Positions 8,336 through 16,867 of a stretch of DNA of 39,518 nt are shown piece after piece (the stretch's first letter is position 1; each line of letters starts with the position of its first letter). The stretch is from Metasolibacillus meyeri (GTDB taxonomy: Bacteria; Bacillota; Bacilli; Bacillales_A; Planococcaceae): contig NZ_PYWN01000043.1 in assembly GCF_003049505.1 (NCBI RefSeq), positions 1 to 39,518 on the forward strand. The letters are read 5' to 3'. The position numbers were made by a program, and so were the translations under genes. The notes below the pieces were generated by a model. It saw only the letters and a list, made by a program, of their open reading frames with translations. It did not search any database and was not told where the DNA came from.

Positions 8336-11161
8336 ATGTCGAACAATGTATTACATGGTTCCCCTTGGTCAGCGTTTGCAGGCCCAAACTTAGGTTACGT
8401 CATGGAGCAATACGACTTATTTCTACAATCTCCCGAAGAAGTAGAACCAGCACTAGTTGAATTGTTTCAACAATACGGAGCGCCCGTTTTAGTAGAGGGG
8501 GGCGTTGAAGTTGCTGTAACTGGAGGAGCAGTTACTTCACAAGCTGATTTCAGCAAAGTATTAGCTGCTGTAAAATTAGCACAATCAATTCGTACTTATG
8601 GTCATCTAGCCGCGGATATTTATCCATTAAACAACCGCGCACTTGACAAGGCGAAAGTTGAAGAAAGCGCATTCGGCCTAACTTTGGCTGATTTAGCTGA
8701 AATTCCAGCTGCTGTATTCTTTAAAAATGTACCAGCTGGTATTCAAAATGGTCGCGACGCAATTGCCTATTTAAAGTCTGTTTATACAGATAAAATTGCA
8801 TTTGAATACAATCAAGTAGGTACAACTGAGGAGCACGAATGGTTCCAGTCTCAGATTGAATCAGGAGCGCTATTTGCAACAGTATCAGCAGATGAAAAGA
8901 AAGCGTTATTAGACCGTCTAACACATGTTGAAAACTTTGAAAAATTCATTCATAAAACATTTGTAGGTCAAAAGCGTTTCTCAGGAGAAGGTTTAGATAC
9001 ACAAATTGTGCTATTTGATGAAATTTTAAAAACAGCTGAAGCAAAAAATGTGAAAAATGTACGTATTGGCATGGCACACCGTGGACGTTTAAATGTATTA
9101 ACACATATTTTAAACAAGCCATATGATATGATGTTCTCTGATTTTGCACACGTATCAAATGAGCTATTTATGCCAGAGCATGGACGTTTACAAATTACAA
9201 AAGGCTGGACAGGCGACGTGAAATACCATATGGGCGCGTCTTACGTACGTGATTCAGGGATGACTGTAAAGCTTGCTTATAACCCATCGCATTTAGAAAT
9301 CGGTAATCCAGTTGTGCTAGGTTCAACACGCGCAACACAGGATGATGTATTCGTAAATGGTTCTGCGCAGCACGATGCTACTTCGGGCTTAGGAATTTTA
9401 GTGCATGGTGACGCAGCATTCCCAGGTCAAGGGATTGTAACGGAAGTAATGAACTTTGCGAAAACGAAAGGCTTTACAACAGGTGGTACAATTCATATTA
9501 TCGCGAATAATATGATTGGCTTCACAACAGAGCTTTATGATTCTCGTTCATCAACATATTCGTCAGATCCTGCAAAAGGCTATGATATTCCTGTCATTCA
9601 TGTGAACGCAGACCATCCAGAAGCAGTAGCTCAAGTAGGACGCTTTGCAGCAGAATACCGCCAAAAATTTGGTAAAGATATTATCGTTGATTTAATCGGT
9701 TATCGCCGTTATGGTCATAACGAAACAGATGATCCGACTGTAACAAACCCAGAAACATATAAATTAGTATCAAAGCATGACCCAGTGCGTGTGCTTTATG
9801 GTACAAAATTAGTTGCTGAAGGGCTTGTAACAGAGGAGCAAGTAAAAGCTCTTGATAACGCTGCCTATGCAGAAATGCAGGCTGCATATGATCACGTGAA
9901 GGAAATGGCAGAAAAAGATGAGCATAAGCATCTTGAAATGCCAGAAGCGTTAAAAGTAGATTTCCCACAAGTTGACACAACGACGAGTGTAGAGCGCTTA
10001 CAAGCGATTAATGAAGATCTACTTGTGTTTGCTGAAGGCTTTGAGCCACAAAACAAGCTAGGGAAAATTTTAGAGAAACGTCGTGATGCATTTGCAACAG
10101 GCAAAATTGACTGGGGTCATGCAGAAACATTAGCATTTGCTACGATGCTACAAGATGGCACACCAATTCGTTTCACTGGTCAAGATGCACAGCGTGGTAC
10201 ATTCTCTCAACGTCACTTAGTATTGCATGATAAAAACAATGGCAGCGAATTTACACCGCTTCATCATATTCAAGATGTAAATGTATCATTCACAGTATAT
10301 AACTCTCCATTAACAGAGGCTGGAGTAGTTGGCTTTGAATATGGCTATACGCTAGAAAATGATAATGTATTAGCAATTTGGGAAGCACAATTTGGTGACT
10401 TCGCCAACATGGCACAAGCAATGTTCGATAACTTCATTTCAGGTGCTCGTGCAAAATGGGGTCAAAAATCAGGCTTAGTTATGCTTTTACCACATGGCTA
10501 TGAAGGTCAAGGTCCTGAGCACTCATCAAGCCGTATTGAGCGCTATTTACAAATGGCTGCTGAAAATAACTGGTTCGTGGCAAACTGCTCAAACGCCGGT
10601 AACTACTATCACTTATTACGTCGCCAAGCTGCATTGCTAGGTACAGAAGGTGTACGTCCATTAGTTGTGGCATCACCGAAGTATTTATTACGTCACCCAT
10701 TGGCAGCAGCAAATGCAGAGCAATTAGCTAACGGTTCATTCCAAGAAATTATCGAGCAACCTGGTTTAGGTACGAAGGCAGAAGCAGTAGAGCGTATCGT
10801 ACTAGGTACAGGTAAAGTGATGATCGATTTAGCAGACCGCGTAAAAGATGGGGCAGACTTCGACCATTTACACATCGTTCGTGTAGAGCAATTATATCCA
10901 TTCCCAAGTGCGCAAATTGCGGATGTCATTGCGAAATATCCAAATGCTAAGGAAGTTGTTTGGGTACAAGAGGAGCCAAAAAACCAAGGCGCTTGGAACT
11001 ATGCAATTGAAAACTTATACGAGCTTTCAGAAGGCAAAAAACTGCGCTATGTAGGACGTCCTGCAATGAGCTCAACATCTGAAGGCGATGCAGATGCGCA
11101 TAAAGAAGCACAAGCGGCAATTATTTCGGAAGCCGTAACAGAGACAGCGAAAGTAAAATAA
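8336..11161 (+). CDS. odhA: 2-oxoglutarate dehydrogenase E1 component
   Basis: 941 residues, the normal length for the Bacillus enzyme. It is the thiamine-diphosphate E1 of the 2-oxoglutarate dehydrogenase complex, decarboxylating 2-oxoglutarate and passing the succinyl group to E2 lipoate in the TCA cycle. Seen are the N-terminal E2-docking-like SPWSAFAGPNLGYVMEQYDLF, HRGRLNVLTH, the ThDP site GDAAFPGQG...NNMIGFTT and the C-terminal transketolase-like HGYEGQGPEHSSSRIERYLQ. The frame is open back to 8192, but ATG 8336 has GGAGG 9 bases ahead and gives the family N-terminus. odhB follows after a 230-base gap that holds a hairpin. Codon use is more optimised than in most neighbours, as expected for an abundant protein. 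Confidence 0.97.
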   Translation: MSNNVLHGSPWSAFAGPNLGYVMEQYDLFLQSPEEVEPALVELFQQYGAPVLVEGGVEVAVTGGAVTSQADFSKVLAAVKLAQSIRTYGHLAADIYPLNNRALDKAKVEESAFGLTLADLAEIPAAVFFKNVPAGIQNGRDAIAYLKSVYTDKIAFEYNQVGTTEEHEWFQSQIESGALFATVSADEKKALLDRLTHVENFEKFIHKTFVGQKRFSGEGLDTQIVLFDEILKTAEAKNVKNVRIGMAHRGRLNVLTHILNKPYDMMFSDFAHVSNELFMPEHGRLQITKGWTGDVKYHMGASYVRDSGMTVKLAYNPSHLEIGNPVVLGSTRATQDDVFVNGSAQHDATSGLGILVHGDAAFPGQGIVTEVMNFAKTKGFTTGGTIHIIANNMIGFTTELYDSRSSTYSSDPAKGYDIPVIHVNADHPEAVAQVGRFAAEYRQKFGKDIIVDLIGYRRYGHNETDDPTVTNPETYKLVSKHDPVRVLYGTKLVAEGLVTEEQVKALDNAAYAEMQAAYDHVKEMAEKDEHKHLEMPEALKVDFPQVDTTTSVERLQAINEDLLVFAEGFEPQNKLGKILEKRRDAFATGKIDWGHAETLAFATMLQDGTPIRFTGQDAQRGTFSQRHLVLHDKNNGSEFTPLHHIQDVNVSFTVYNSPLTEAGVVGFEYGYTLENDNVLAIWEAQFGDFANMAQAMFDNFISGARAKWGQKSGLVMLLPHGYEGQGPEHSSSRIERYLQMAAENNWFVANCSNAGNYYHLLRRQAALLGTEGVRPLVVASPKYLLRHPLAAANAEQLANGSFQEIIEQPGLGTKAEAVERIVLGTGKVMIDLADRVKDGADFDHLHIVRVEQLYPFPSAQIADVIAKYPNAKEVVWVQEEPKNQGAWNYAIENLYELSEGKKLRYVGRPAMSSTSEGDADAHKEAQAAIISEAVTETAKVK

Positions 11162-11185
11162 TAGTATAATGTTATAGACAGTGTA

Positions 11186-11241
11186 GTTGTCTGAAAAGCA
11201 GCCTTACGTTGCGCTTTTCAGACAACGATGTAGATTTTTTT
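11186..11241 (+). terminator. Hairpin with T-run between odhA and odhB
   Basis: GTTGTCTGAAAAGC (11186-11199) pairs with 11213-11226 and is followed within about 9 bases by TTTTTTT. The displaced T-run suggests a partial terminator or processing/stability element that could set the odhA:odhB ratio. Its stem matches the hairpin at 28988-29033 (GTTGTCTGAAA). Confidence 0.5.
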
Positions 11242-11390
11242 GAAGGATTCATTATTTGAAAAAGTGGTGCTATTTTTTGAAAAGTTGAAAACACTGAATT
11301 GACTTTTACAATGAATGAGTAAAATGAGGTTTTTCGTTGTTCAGAAGGTATCCCAATTTCTGGACAACCCAATTAAAGGAGGAAATAAAA

Positions 11391-12626
11391 GTGGCTGAGA
11401 TTAAAGTCCCTGAGTTAGCAGAATCGATTACAGAAGGTACAATTGCCCAGTGGGTGAAAAAAGTTGGAGACCGTGTAGAAAAAGGCGAGTTTATCGTTGA
11501 ATTAGAAACAGATAAAGTAAACGCAGAAATTATTTCAGAAGAAGCAGGTGTATTAACGCAAATTTTAGCTGAAGAAGGCGACACAGTTCTTGTTGGACAA
11601 GTAATCGCAGTTGTAGAAGCAGGCGAAGGCGCAGCTCCTGCACCGGCAGCACAAGAAGCGGCACCAGCAGCTCCTGCACAGGAAGCTCCAAAAGCTGCAG
11701 CAGCACCAGCTCCAGTTGTTGAAACATCAAACGAGCGCGTAGTAGCAAGCCCAGCGGCACGTAAATTAGCACGTGAAAAAGGAATCGATTTAGCGGCTGT
11801 ATCTCCAGTAGATCCACAAGGTCGCGTTCGCGTTCAAGACGTAGCAGCTCACGGTACAGCACCAGTGGCAGCAGCGCCAATCGCAACGAATAACGGTCCA
11901 GTCGTATTTGCTCCAGCGGCAGACACTGACCGCGTAACAGTTGAAAAAATGTCTCGTCGTCGTCAAACAATTGCAAAACGTCTACTAGAAGTGAAGCAAT
12001 CAACAGCGATGTTAACAACATTCAACGAAATTGACATGACAAACATTATGGCATTACGTAAACGCAAGCAAGAGCAATTCGTGAAAGACAACGACATTAA
12101 ATTAGGCTTCATGTCATTCTTCACAAAAGCGGTTGTAGCAGCACTTAAGAAATACCCTTACGTAAACGCACAAATCAACGGTGACGAAATTCATTTAAAC
12201 AACTTCTTCGATATCGGTATCGCCGTATCAACAGAAGAAGGCCTAGTTGTACCTGTAGTACGCGATGCAAATGCTAAAAACTTTGCAGACATCGAAAAAG
12301 ATATCGCAGATTTAGCGAAAAAAGCACGCGACAAAAAATTAGGCTTAAACGACATGGCAGGCGGTTCATTCACAATCACAAACGGTGGTGTATTCGGCTC
12401 ATTAATGTCAACACCAATCATGAACGGTACACAAGCAGGTATTTTAGGTATGCACTCTATCGTTCAACGTCCAGTAGCAGTAAACGGCGAAATCGCAATC
12501 CGTCCAATGATGTACGTGGCATTATCATATGACCACCGCATTATCGATGGCAAAGATTCTGTAGGCTTCTTAAAAACGGTTAAAGAGTTAATCGAGAACC
12601 CAGAAGATTTATTATTAAACTCATAA
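11391..12626 (+). CDS. odhB: 2-oxoglutarate dehydrogenase E2 (dihydrolipoyl succinyltransferase)
   Basis: 411 residues. The lipoyl domain (1-76) carries lipoyl-Lys 42 in [10 protein letters not shown]. An Ala/Pro-rich hinge follows (about 80-112), then a peripheral-subunit-binding domain (about 118-155) with [17 protein letters not shown] and GRVRVQDV. The catalytic acyltransferase domain ends in SYDHRIIDG, giving catalytic His 382 and Asp 386. It transfers succinyl from lipoate to CoA and forms the 24-mer core. GTG 11391 is chosen because AAAGGAGG precedes it and [16 protein letters not shown] is the family start; the frame is open back to 11337. No dihydrolipoamide dehydrogenase gene is next door, so E3 must be shared, as in Bacillus. 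Confidence 0.97.
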   Translation: MAEIKVPELAESITEGTIAQWVKKVGDRVEKGEFIVELETDKVNAEIISEEAGVLTQILAEEGDTVLVGQVIAVVEAGEGAAPAPAAQEAAPAAPAQEAPKAAAAPAPVVETSNERVVASPAARKLAREKGIDLAAVSPVDPQGRVRVQDVAAHGTAPVAAAPIATNNGPVVFAPAADTDRVTVEKMSRRRQTIAKRLLEVKQSTAMLTTFNEIDMTNIMALRKRKQEQFVKDNDIKLGFMSFFTKAVVAALKKYPYVNAQINGDEIHLNNFFDIGIAVSTEEGLVVPVVRDANAKNFADIEKDIADLAKKARDKKLGLNDMAGGSFTITNGGVFGSLMSTPIMNGTQAGILGMHSIVQRPVAVNGEIAIRPMMYVALSYDHRIIDGKDSVGFLKTVKELIENPEDLLLNS

Positions 12627-12638
12627 TTTCAAATGAAA

Positions 12639-12669
12639 GCAGTCAGGCGCGGTGCCTGACTGCTTTTTT
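12639..12669 (+). terminator. Terminator of odhB
   Basis: GCAGTCAGGC (12639-12648) pairs perfectly with 12654-12663, loop GCGGT, then six T. Confidence 0.92.
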
Positions 12670-12684
12670 GTGGGTGGAAAGTCC

Positions 12685-12789
12685 CGATTCGCCCAACGAA
12701 CAGCGGAATTCGCCCAATCAAGGTCCAAATTCGCCCAACGAAGCATGAAATTCGCTCAACCAATCACTGAATGCGCCCATTGAATATGG
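12685..12789 (+). repeat. 21-bp-period tandem repeat, array B (5 units)
   Basis: Units start at 12685, 12706, 12727, 12748 and 12769, each exactly 21 bases. Conserved part: (A/G)AATTCGCCCAACGAA or CTCAACCAA variants; the last five bases vary (CAGCG, GGTCC, GCATG, TCACT). The units are too diverged to be a recent expansion, yet the spacing is kept perfectly. It lies between the odhB terminator and a convergent membrane-protein gene. Confidence 0.85.
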
Positions 12790-12896
12790 AATGGGGCGAT
12801 TAATTTGTATCTAAATGCCGAATAATCATGGTTTGATTTCAAAACTTCTATGTTGTAATCGTAAACACGAATATACCTTCTTTTTTCTTAGATGAT

Positions 12897-13190
12897 TTAA
12901 AAAACAAACACTAAAAGAATATTCGATAAATGAAGCCCTGCCAGTCCAGCAGGGATAAAAGCCCATAAATATCTTTTTTGCTCCAAATTATAAGAAGCTA
13001 GTAATGACCAACAGGCAATGCTAAATACTTGAAACCACAGTGATTGATCTGTATCGAGGATTCTTTTTATCCAAAGTAGATAATAACAAAAACCCATGAC
13101 TAAACTCCAAAATGTCCAAGTGATAATGGCTCTGATTTTGCTTTTTTGCTTCACTTTATGTAGCCTTTTATCGTTATGATTTTGTGCCAA
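12897..13190 (-). CDS. Small membrane protein of unknown function
   Basis: About 97 residues: a basic leader (KRLHKVKQKSK) then three likely membrane helices (IITWTFWSLVMGFCYYLLW, a WFQVFSIACWSLLAS stretch and LWAFIPAGLAGLHLSNILLVFVF). No family recognised. The start is taken as TTG 13190 because AGAGGGG lies 8 bases ahead. The frame stays open to a TTG at 13313, which would add a fourth hydrophobic segment but has no ribosome binding site. It reads towards odhB and shares the repeat-filled gap with it. Confidence 0.5.
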   Translation of the reverse strand: MAQNHNDKRLHKVKQKSKIRAIITWTFWSLVMGFCYYLLWIKRILDTDQSLWFQVFSIACWSLLASYNLEQKRYLWAFIPAGLAGLHLSNILLVFVF

Positions 13191-13323
13191 AATAGGATTC
13201 CCCTCTTGGAAAAATAAACTTTTAATTCTAATTATATCAAAGGAGTAAATGGAAAAAAAGATAAATAAATATAGATTAACTGCTAAATAATTTCTTATAG
13301 ACAATTTTTTCAAACTGTCATTA

Positions 13324-13370
13324 AGCTAAATCATGTTGACAACAATAATTTCCTAGTATATGATTTAGCT
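13324..13370 (+). promoter_or_regulatory. SigA promoter enclosed in an 11-bp dyad, upstream of the lysine riboswitch
   Basis: TTGACA (13336-13341), 17-base spacer, TATGAT (13359-13364). The promoter is bracketed by perfect inverted repeats AGCTAAATCAT (13324-13334) and ATGATTTAGCT (13360-13370), the right arm covering the -10. This geometry suggests a repressor site in addition to the riboswitch. Transcription should start near 13371. Confidence 0.7.
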
Positions 13371-13401
13371 AATAACTGTATAAGTAATGCCTCACGTTCT
13401 A

Positions 13402-13585
13402 GTGAGGTAGAGGCGCGATATTTAATAGTTTTTCATGGAGTTTTGAGCAACAGTGAAATGAAGAAGAAGGAAATATCGCCGAAGTATATCGGTAAGCTCG
13501 TATTCGATATGCTGGGTCTGTAGTGAATAATTACAGGACTGTCTTGGGTATTTCTTTCCAATCTACTCAAGTTGTGCTATCTCAT
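13402..13585 (+). promoter_or_regulatory. Lysine riboswitch (L-box) aptamer
   Basis: The conserved L-box blocks occur in order: GAGGTAGAGGCGCG at 13404, a GTGAAA..GAAGG stretch, ATCGCCGAAG, a GGTAAGCTCGTA..GCTGGGTCTG stem region, ACAGGACTGTC and the closing GCTATCTCAT that pairs with the 5' GAGGTAG through G-U pairs. Upstream CCTCAC/GTGAGG could take part in switching. The family binds lysine and, in Bacillales, promotes premature termination; the terminator follows at 13629. It controls the ABC transporter downstream. Confidence 0.92.
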
Positions 13586-13628
13586 CAATGGAACTAAGAG
13601 GATTTGGGCTTTTATTTTATTAAATGGC

Positions 13629-13660
13629 AGCGACCTAAAATTCTTTAGGTCGCTTTTTTG
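13629..13660 (+). terminator. Riboswitch-controlled terminator
   Basis: AGCGACCTAAA (13629-13639) pairs with TTTAGGTCGCT (13644-13654), then TTTTT. It sits between the lysine aptamer and the first gene, as expected for transcriptional control. Confidence 0.92.
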
Positions 13661-13703
13661 TATAGAATAAAGCCTAAAAAACTAATAAAAGGAGAAATTT
13701 TAC

Positions 13704-14534
13704 ATGAACAAAAAACTATTTATGATGCTAGTTGCTATGTTAACGGTGCTTGTTTTAGCTGCATGTGGCACTAGTGACAAAACATCGGGAGACGGAAAAA
13801 AAGTTTTAAAAATTGGTATGGAGGCAGGCTACGCACCTTTTAACTGGACACAGCAAACAGATGCAAATGGTGCGGTGAAAATTAGCGGCTCTGCTGAGTA
13901 TGCGGGTGGCTATGATGTACAAATCGCGAAAAAAATTGCGGATGAACTAGGTATGGAGCTGGAAATTGTTAAAACGGAATGGGATGGTCTAGTACCAGCG
14001 TTACAATCAGGTGTTGTCGATGCGATCATCGCGGGGATGAGCCCAACAGAAGAGCGTAAGCAATCCATCGATTTCACATCAAATTACTATACGTCTGATT
14101 TCGTTATTGTTGTGAAAAAAGGTAGCCCCTATGAGAATGCCAAAACATTAGCTGATTTTTCAGGTGCAAAAATTACATCGCAGCTAAATACGTCAAATTA
14201 TTTAGTAATTGACCAAATTCCAGGCGTTAAAAAGGAAGTAGCAATGGATAGCTTCCCAGCAATGCGTATAGCGATTGAATCAGGTGCAGTGGATGGCTAC
14301 GTAGCAGAACGTCCAGAAGCGATTTCGGCTGCAATGGCAAATAAAAACTTTGCCTATGCAGAGTTAGAGGATGGCTTTGAAACAGATCCTGGTGCGACAG
14401 ATGTTGCAATTGGTGTACGAAAAGGTTATGACCTAACTGATAAAATGAGTAAAATTTTAGATGCTATTTCTGAGGATGAGCGACAAAAATTAATGGAAGA
14501 AGCAATTGCTAGTCAGCCAGCAGCTGTTGAGTAA
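13704..14534 (+). CDS. Amino-acid ABC transporter substrate-binding lipoprotein (probably lysine)
   Basis: 276 residues. A lipoprotein signal ends in VLAAC with lipid-modified Cys 21. A family 3 periplasmic-binding fold follows: LKIGMEAGYAPFNW, GGYDVQIAKKIADELGMELEIVKTEWDGLVPALQSGVVDAIIAGMSPTEERKQSIDFT. The Arg of EERKQ and Asp near the end (PGATDVAIGV) are the usual ligands for the amino-acid alpha groups. It captures the substrate outside and delivers it to the membrane pair encoded next. The lysine riboswitch directly upstream argues for lysine as substrate; sequence alone would say only polar or basic amino acid. Start ATG 13704 has AAAGGAG 9 bases ahead. Confidence 0.92.
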   Translation: MNKKLFMMLVAMLTVLVLAACGTSDKTSGDGKKVLKIGMEAGYAPFNWTQQTDANGAVKISGSAEYAGGYDVQIAKKIADELGMELEIVKTEWDGLVPALQSGVVDAIIAGMSPTEERKQSIDFTSNYYTSDFVIVVKKGSPYENAKTLADFSGAKITSQLNTSNYLVIDQIPGVKKEVAMDSFPAMRIAIESGAVDGYVAERPEAISAAMANKNFAYAELEDGFETDPGATDVAIGVRKGYDLTDKMSKILDAISEDERQKLMEEAIASQPAAVE

Positions 14535-14547
14535 AAAAACTTCAAGC

Positions 14548-14611
14548 GATTGGTGTTACACCAATCACAGTGTAAAGGAGCTGTCTCAAATAATGTTTAG
14601 GCAGCTCCTTT
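14548..14611 (+). promoter_or_regulatory. Two hairpins between binding-protein and permease genes
   Basis: GATTGGTG/CACCAATC (14548-14555 with 14559-14566) and AAAGGAGCTG/CAGCTCCTTT (14574-14583 with 14602-14611). The second has only a short T tail. Such intercistronic hairpins often protect or partly terminate the message so that binding protein exceeds permease. Confidence 0.6.
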
Positions 14612-14645
14612 AAAATAATAACAGCCTGCTATTAGGGGGATTTTT

Positions 14646-15383
14646 ATGAGTTTAGAAACCGTTATTTCGATTTTACAAAATAACTGGCCGATGTTTTTGC
14701 GCGGCGCATATATGACGCTTCTTATTGCAATCATTAGTACAATTATTGGTGCGTTTATCGGATTTTTTATCGGTATTATGCATACGATTCCAATGAAGTC
14801 ATTGTCATTGAAAACAGTCTTAATCAAAATTAGTAATTTTCTTTTAACTTGCTATGTAGAAGTTTTCCGTGGTACACCAATGATTGTACAGGCGATGGTC
14901 GTCTTTTATGGTCTATACGCATATGGTATTGACTTAGATCGATTTGTCGCAGCACTTGTTGTTGTTGGTTTAAATACAGGTGCCTATATGGCTGAAATTG
15001 TTCGCGGTGGTATCGTATCGATTGATAAAGGGCAGTATGAGGCAGCACAAGCGATTGGTATGAATCATGTTCAAACGATGATTTTCGTCGTGCTACCACA
15101 AGTGGCACGCAATATTTTACCAGCAACAGGAAATCAGCTTGTCATGAATATTAAAGATTCTGCTGTTTTAAGTGTTATTAGTGTGACAGAGCTATTCTTT
15201 CAAACGAAATCTGTCGGAGGGGCAAACTTTAAATATGCAGAATCCTTTTTAATTGCAAGTATTCTATATTTGATTATGACATTTACAGCAACGCGCCTTT
15301 TACGTCTAATGGAGCGCAAATTAGATGGACCTAATGCGTATCAAGTAGACAAAAAAGGGAAAAAGGAGGGGCAAATGCAATGA
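14646..15383 (+). CDS. Amino-acid ABC transporter permease
   Basis: 245 residues of the HisM/GlnP family with about five membrane helices (for example [27 protein letters not shown]). It has the family [23 protein letters not shown] segment and the cytoplasmic EAA coupling loop [23 protein letters not shown]. It should form the transport channel as a homodimer. Start ATG 14646 follows AGGGGG. The last four bases overlap the ATPase gene (ATGA), so the two are translationally coupled. Confidence 0.93.
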   Translation: MSLETVISILQNNWPMFLRGAYMTLLIAIISTIIGAFIGFFIGIMHTIPMKSLSLKTVLIKISNFLLTCYVEVFRGTPMIVQAMVVFYGLYAYGIDLDRFVAALVVVGLNTGAYMAEIVRGGIVSIDKGQYEAAQAIGMNHVQTMIFVVLPQVARNILPATGNQLVMNIKDSAVLSVISVTELFFQTKSVGGANFKYAESFLIASILYLIMTFTATRLLRLMERKLDGPNAYQVDKKGKKEGQMQ

Positions 15384-16114
15384 CAGCGGTAATTGAAATT
15401 AAAAACTTAAGCAAATCATTTGGCTCTCATGAAGTGTTACGCGATGTGAATTTTTCGGTTAAAAAAGGTGAGGTTGTTTGTTTAATTGGTTCATCTGGTT
15501 CAGGAAAATCAACGCTTTTACGTTGTGTGAATTTACTTGAAACGCCTTCAGGTGGAAGCATTATTTATAATGGTGATAATATTTTAGATAACAAGCATGA
15601 TTTAGAGGAATATCGCACACATTTAGGCATGGTATTTCAGCAATTTAATTTATTCAATAATTTAAATGTCCTTGGCAATTGTACAGTTGGTCAACAGAAG
15701 GTACTAAAGCGTAGCAAAGCCGAAGCGATTGATAAGGCGATGAAATATTTAGAAATTGTCGGAATGGCAACATATAAAAATGCGAAACCACGTCAGCTAT
15801 CTGGTGGGCAAAAGCAACGTGTAGCCATTGCACGTGCGTTAGCGATGGACCCGGAAGTGATGCTATTTGATGAGCCGACCTCGGCACTTGATCCTGAAAT
15901 GGTAGGGGAAGTATTGAAAGTAATGCGTGCACTTGCGGATCAAGGCAACACGATGCTTATTGTGACACATGAAATGGAGTTTGCACGTGAAGTCGCAGAC
16001 CGCATCGTCTTTATGGATAAAGGGGTCATTGTCGAGGAAGGGCATCCAGAACAAGTCTTAGTTAACCCACAACACGAGCGCACAAAGGAGTTTTTAAAGC
16101 GCACATTGAAATAG
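15380..16114 (+). CDS. Amino-acid ABC transporter ATP-binding protein
   Basis: 244 residues, a complete GlnQ/ArtP-type ATPase. Walker [10 protein letters not shown] (37-45), Q-loop MVFQQFNLF, signature [15 protein letters not shown], Walker [17 protein letters not shown] and switch His in VTHEMEF. It powers import by the permease upstream, whose gene it overlaps by 4 bases. The three genes form one riboswitch-controlled unit. A hairpin region starts about 30 bases after the stop, but it is T-tailed only on the other strand. Confidence 0.95.
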   Translation: MTAVIEIKNLSKSFGSHEVLRDVNFSVKKGEVVCLIGSSGSGKSTLLRCVNLLETPSGGSIIYNGDNILDNKHDLEEYRTHLGMVFQQFNLFNNLNVLGNCTVGQQKVLKRSKAEAIDKAMKYLEIVGMATYKNAKPRQLSGGQKQRVAIARALAMDPEVMLFDEPTSALDPEMVGEVLKVMRALADQGNTMLIVTHEMEFAREVADRIVFMDKGVIVEEGHPEQVLVNPQHERTKEFLKRTLK

Positions 16115-16133
16115 AATGTTGAGAAGCTTTCAA

Positions 16134-16202
16134 AAAATAGTTGCCAAGAAAGTAGGCGCTAGTCATGTTTTCCATATGAAAGCGCAGGTGCATACTTTCT
16201 TG
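16134..16202 (-). terminator. Terminator-like long hairpin for the 29-residue membrane peptide gene
   Basis: On the minus strand CAAGAAAGTA (16193-16202) pairs with TACTTTCTTG (16145-16154), with an inner GCGCT/AGCGC pair (16156-16160, 16181-16185), followed by a TTTTTT run at 16134-16139. It lies downstream of the small gene at 16230-16319. Confidence 0.55.
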
Positions 16203-16229
16203 ACAGTCCTTCATTTTCACTATGTAAAA

Positions 16230-16319
16230 TTAACGTCTGGAATTCCATTCAGAAACGATAATAAAAATAATAGCAAAAGCAATGGCTAAAGCCCAAAACC
16301 AACTTGGTATGCTTGACAT
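16230..16319 (-). CDS. 29-residue single-pass membrane peptide
   Basis: Start ATG 16319 has GAGGTG 7 bases ahead. The product is 29 residues, beginning MSSIPSWFWALAIAFAII and continuing through a hydrophobic helix to a polar tail EWNSRR. The shape is that of a small bitopic membrane protein, N-terminus short, C-terminus basic. A terminator-like hairpin follows and a CATGC/GCATG palindrome lies just upstream. No family recognised. Genes this short are usually missed by annotation; the ribosome binding site, clean helix and isolated terminator argue that it is real. Confidence 0.6.
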   Translation of the reverse strand: MSSIPSWFWALAIAFAIIFIIVSEWNSRR

Positions 16320-16573
16320 AGTATATCACCTCATGCATTATTTTAGCATGCTTGTAAAAGCGCTTCAAATGAATGCTTAATAAAGTGAGTCACGGATTGG
16401 GTTTCACAGGCGGGTGATTTTAACTTCTTCACTTCAAGATTTTAATTTAGTTCTTATTACCTATTGATGTGGAATGAAGTTAAATTATTTATGCGAAATG
16501 CTATCATTAAAGATAAAAATCGTATAAAATAGTAGGGAAATCAATGTTCAGTTCATAAAGTGAGGTTACGTTC

Positions 16574-16771
16574 ATGTTACATTTAAAATGGAAAGAGGCA
16601 CCTACGATTCGCACAGTAAAATGTGTACATACGAATGCCGCAAAATATTTAGTATCCAATGTGTTAACAGTTGGCAAAGAGTATGAAGTGAAAAATGAAA
16701 CAGAGGAATTTCTTTTTGTCGTAGATAACACAGGTAAAGTTGGCGGTTACTACAAAGATTATTTCGAATGA
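16574..16771 (+). CDS. DUF6501-like small cytosolic protein
   Basis: 65 residues, soluble, mixed alpha/beta composition. The blocks MLHLKWKEAPTIRTVKC and TVGKEYEVKNETEEFLFVVD and the close GKVGGYYKDYF match my recollection of a short conserved Bacillales family of unknown function (DUF6501). Start ATG 16574 has GTGAGG 8-9 bases ahead. It is monocistronic, ending in a perfect palindromic terminator shared with the convergent yaaN gene. No catalytic motif is visible. Confidence 0.7.
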   Translation: MLHLKWKEAPTIRTVKCVHTNAAKYLVSNVLTVGKEYEVKNETEEFLFVVDNTGKVGGYYKDYFE

Positions 16772-16772
16772 A

Positions 16773-16822
16773 AAAATAGCTGTTGAAAAAGCATTGCGCA
16801 ATGCTTTTCAACAGCTATTTTT
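16773..16822. terminator. Bidirectional terminator
   Basis: A near-perfect palindrome: AATAGCTGTTGAAAA...GCATTGCGCAATGC...TTTTCAACAGCTATT, with A-run on the left and T-run on the right, between the convergent DUF6501-like and yaaN genes. Confidence 0.92.
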
Positions 16823-16867
16823 ATTTAGTCATTCTTTTCTGCGCGGCAGCGCCAATGTTTATATACT

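Noticed and set aside
11530-12021. 163-codon minus-strand open frame across odhB
   Set aside because: It is the reverse complement of the Ala/Pro-rich lipoyl and hinge coding region; Leu-rich shadow without a ribosome binding site.
12633-12768. A coding heptad repeat in the 21-bp array (21 = 7 codons, frame open for most of array B)
   Set aside because: No ribosome binding site leads into it, the only ATG ahead hits a stop at once, the frame stops in unit 5, and other arrays are not open in the same frame.
12685-12789. CRISPR array (regular short units)
   Set aside because: Units are contiguous at 21 bp with no separate repeat and spacer; the cores are degenerate, and no cas genes are present.
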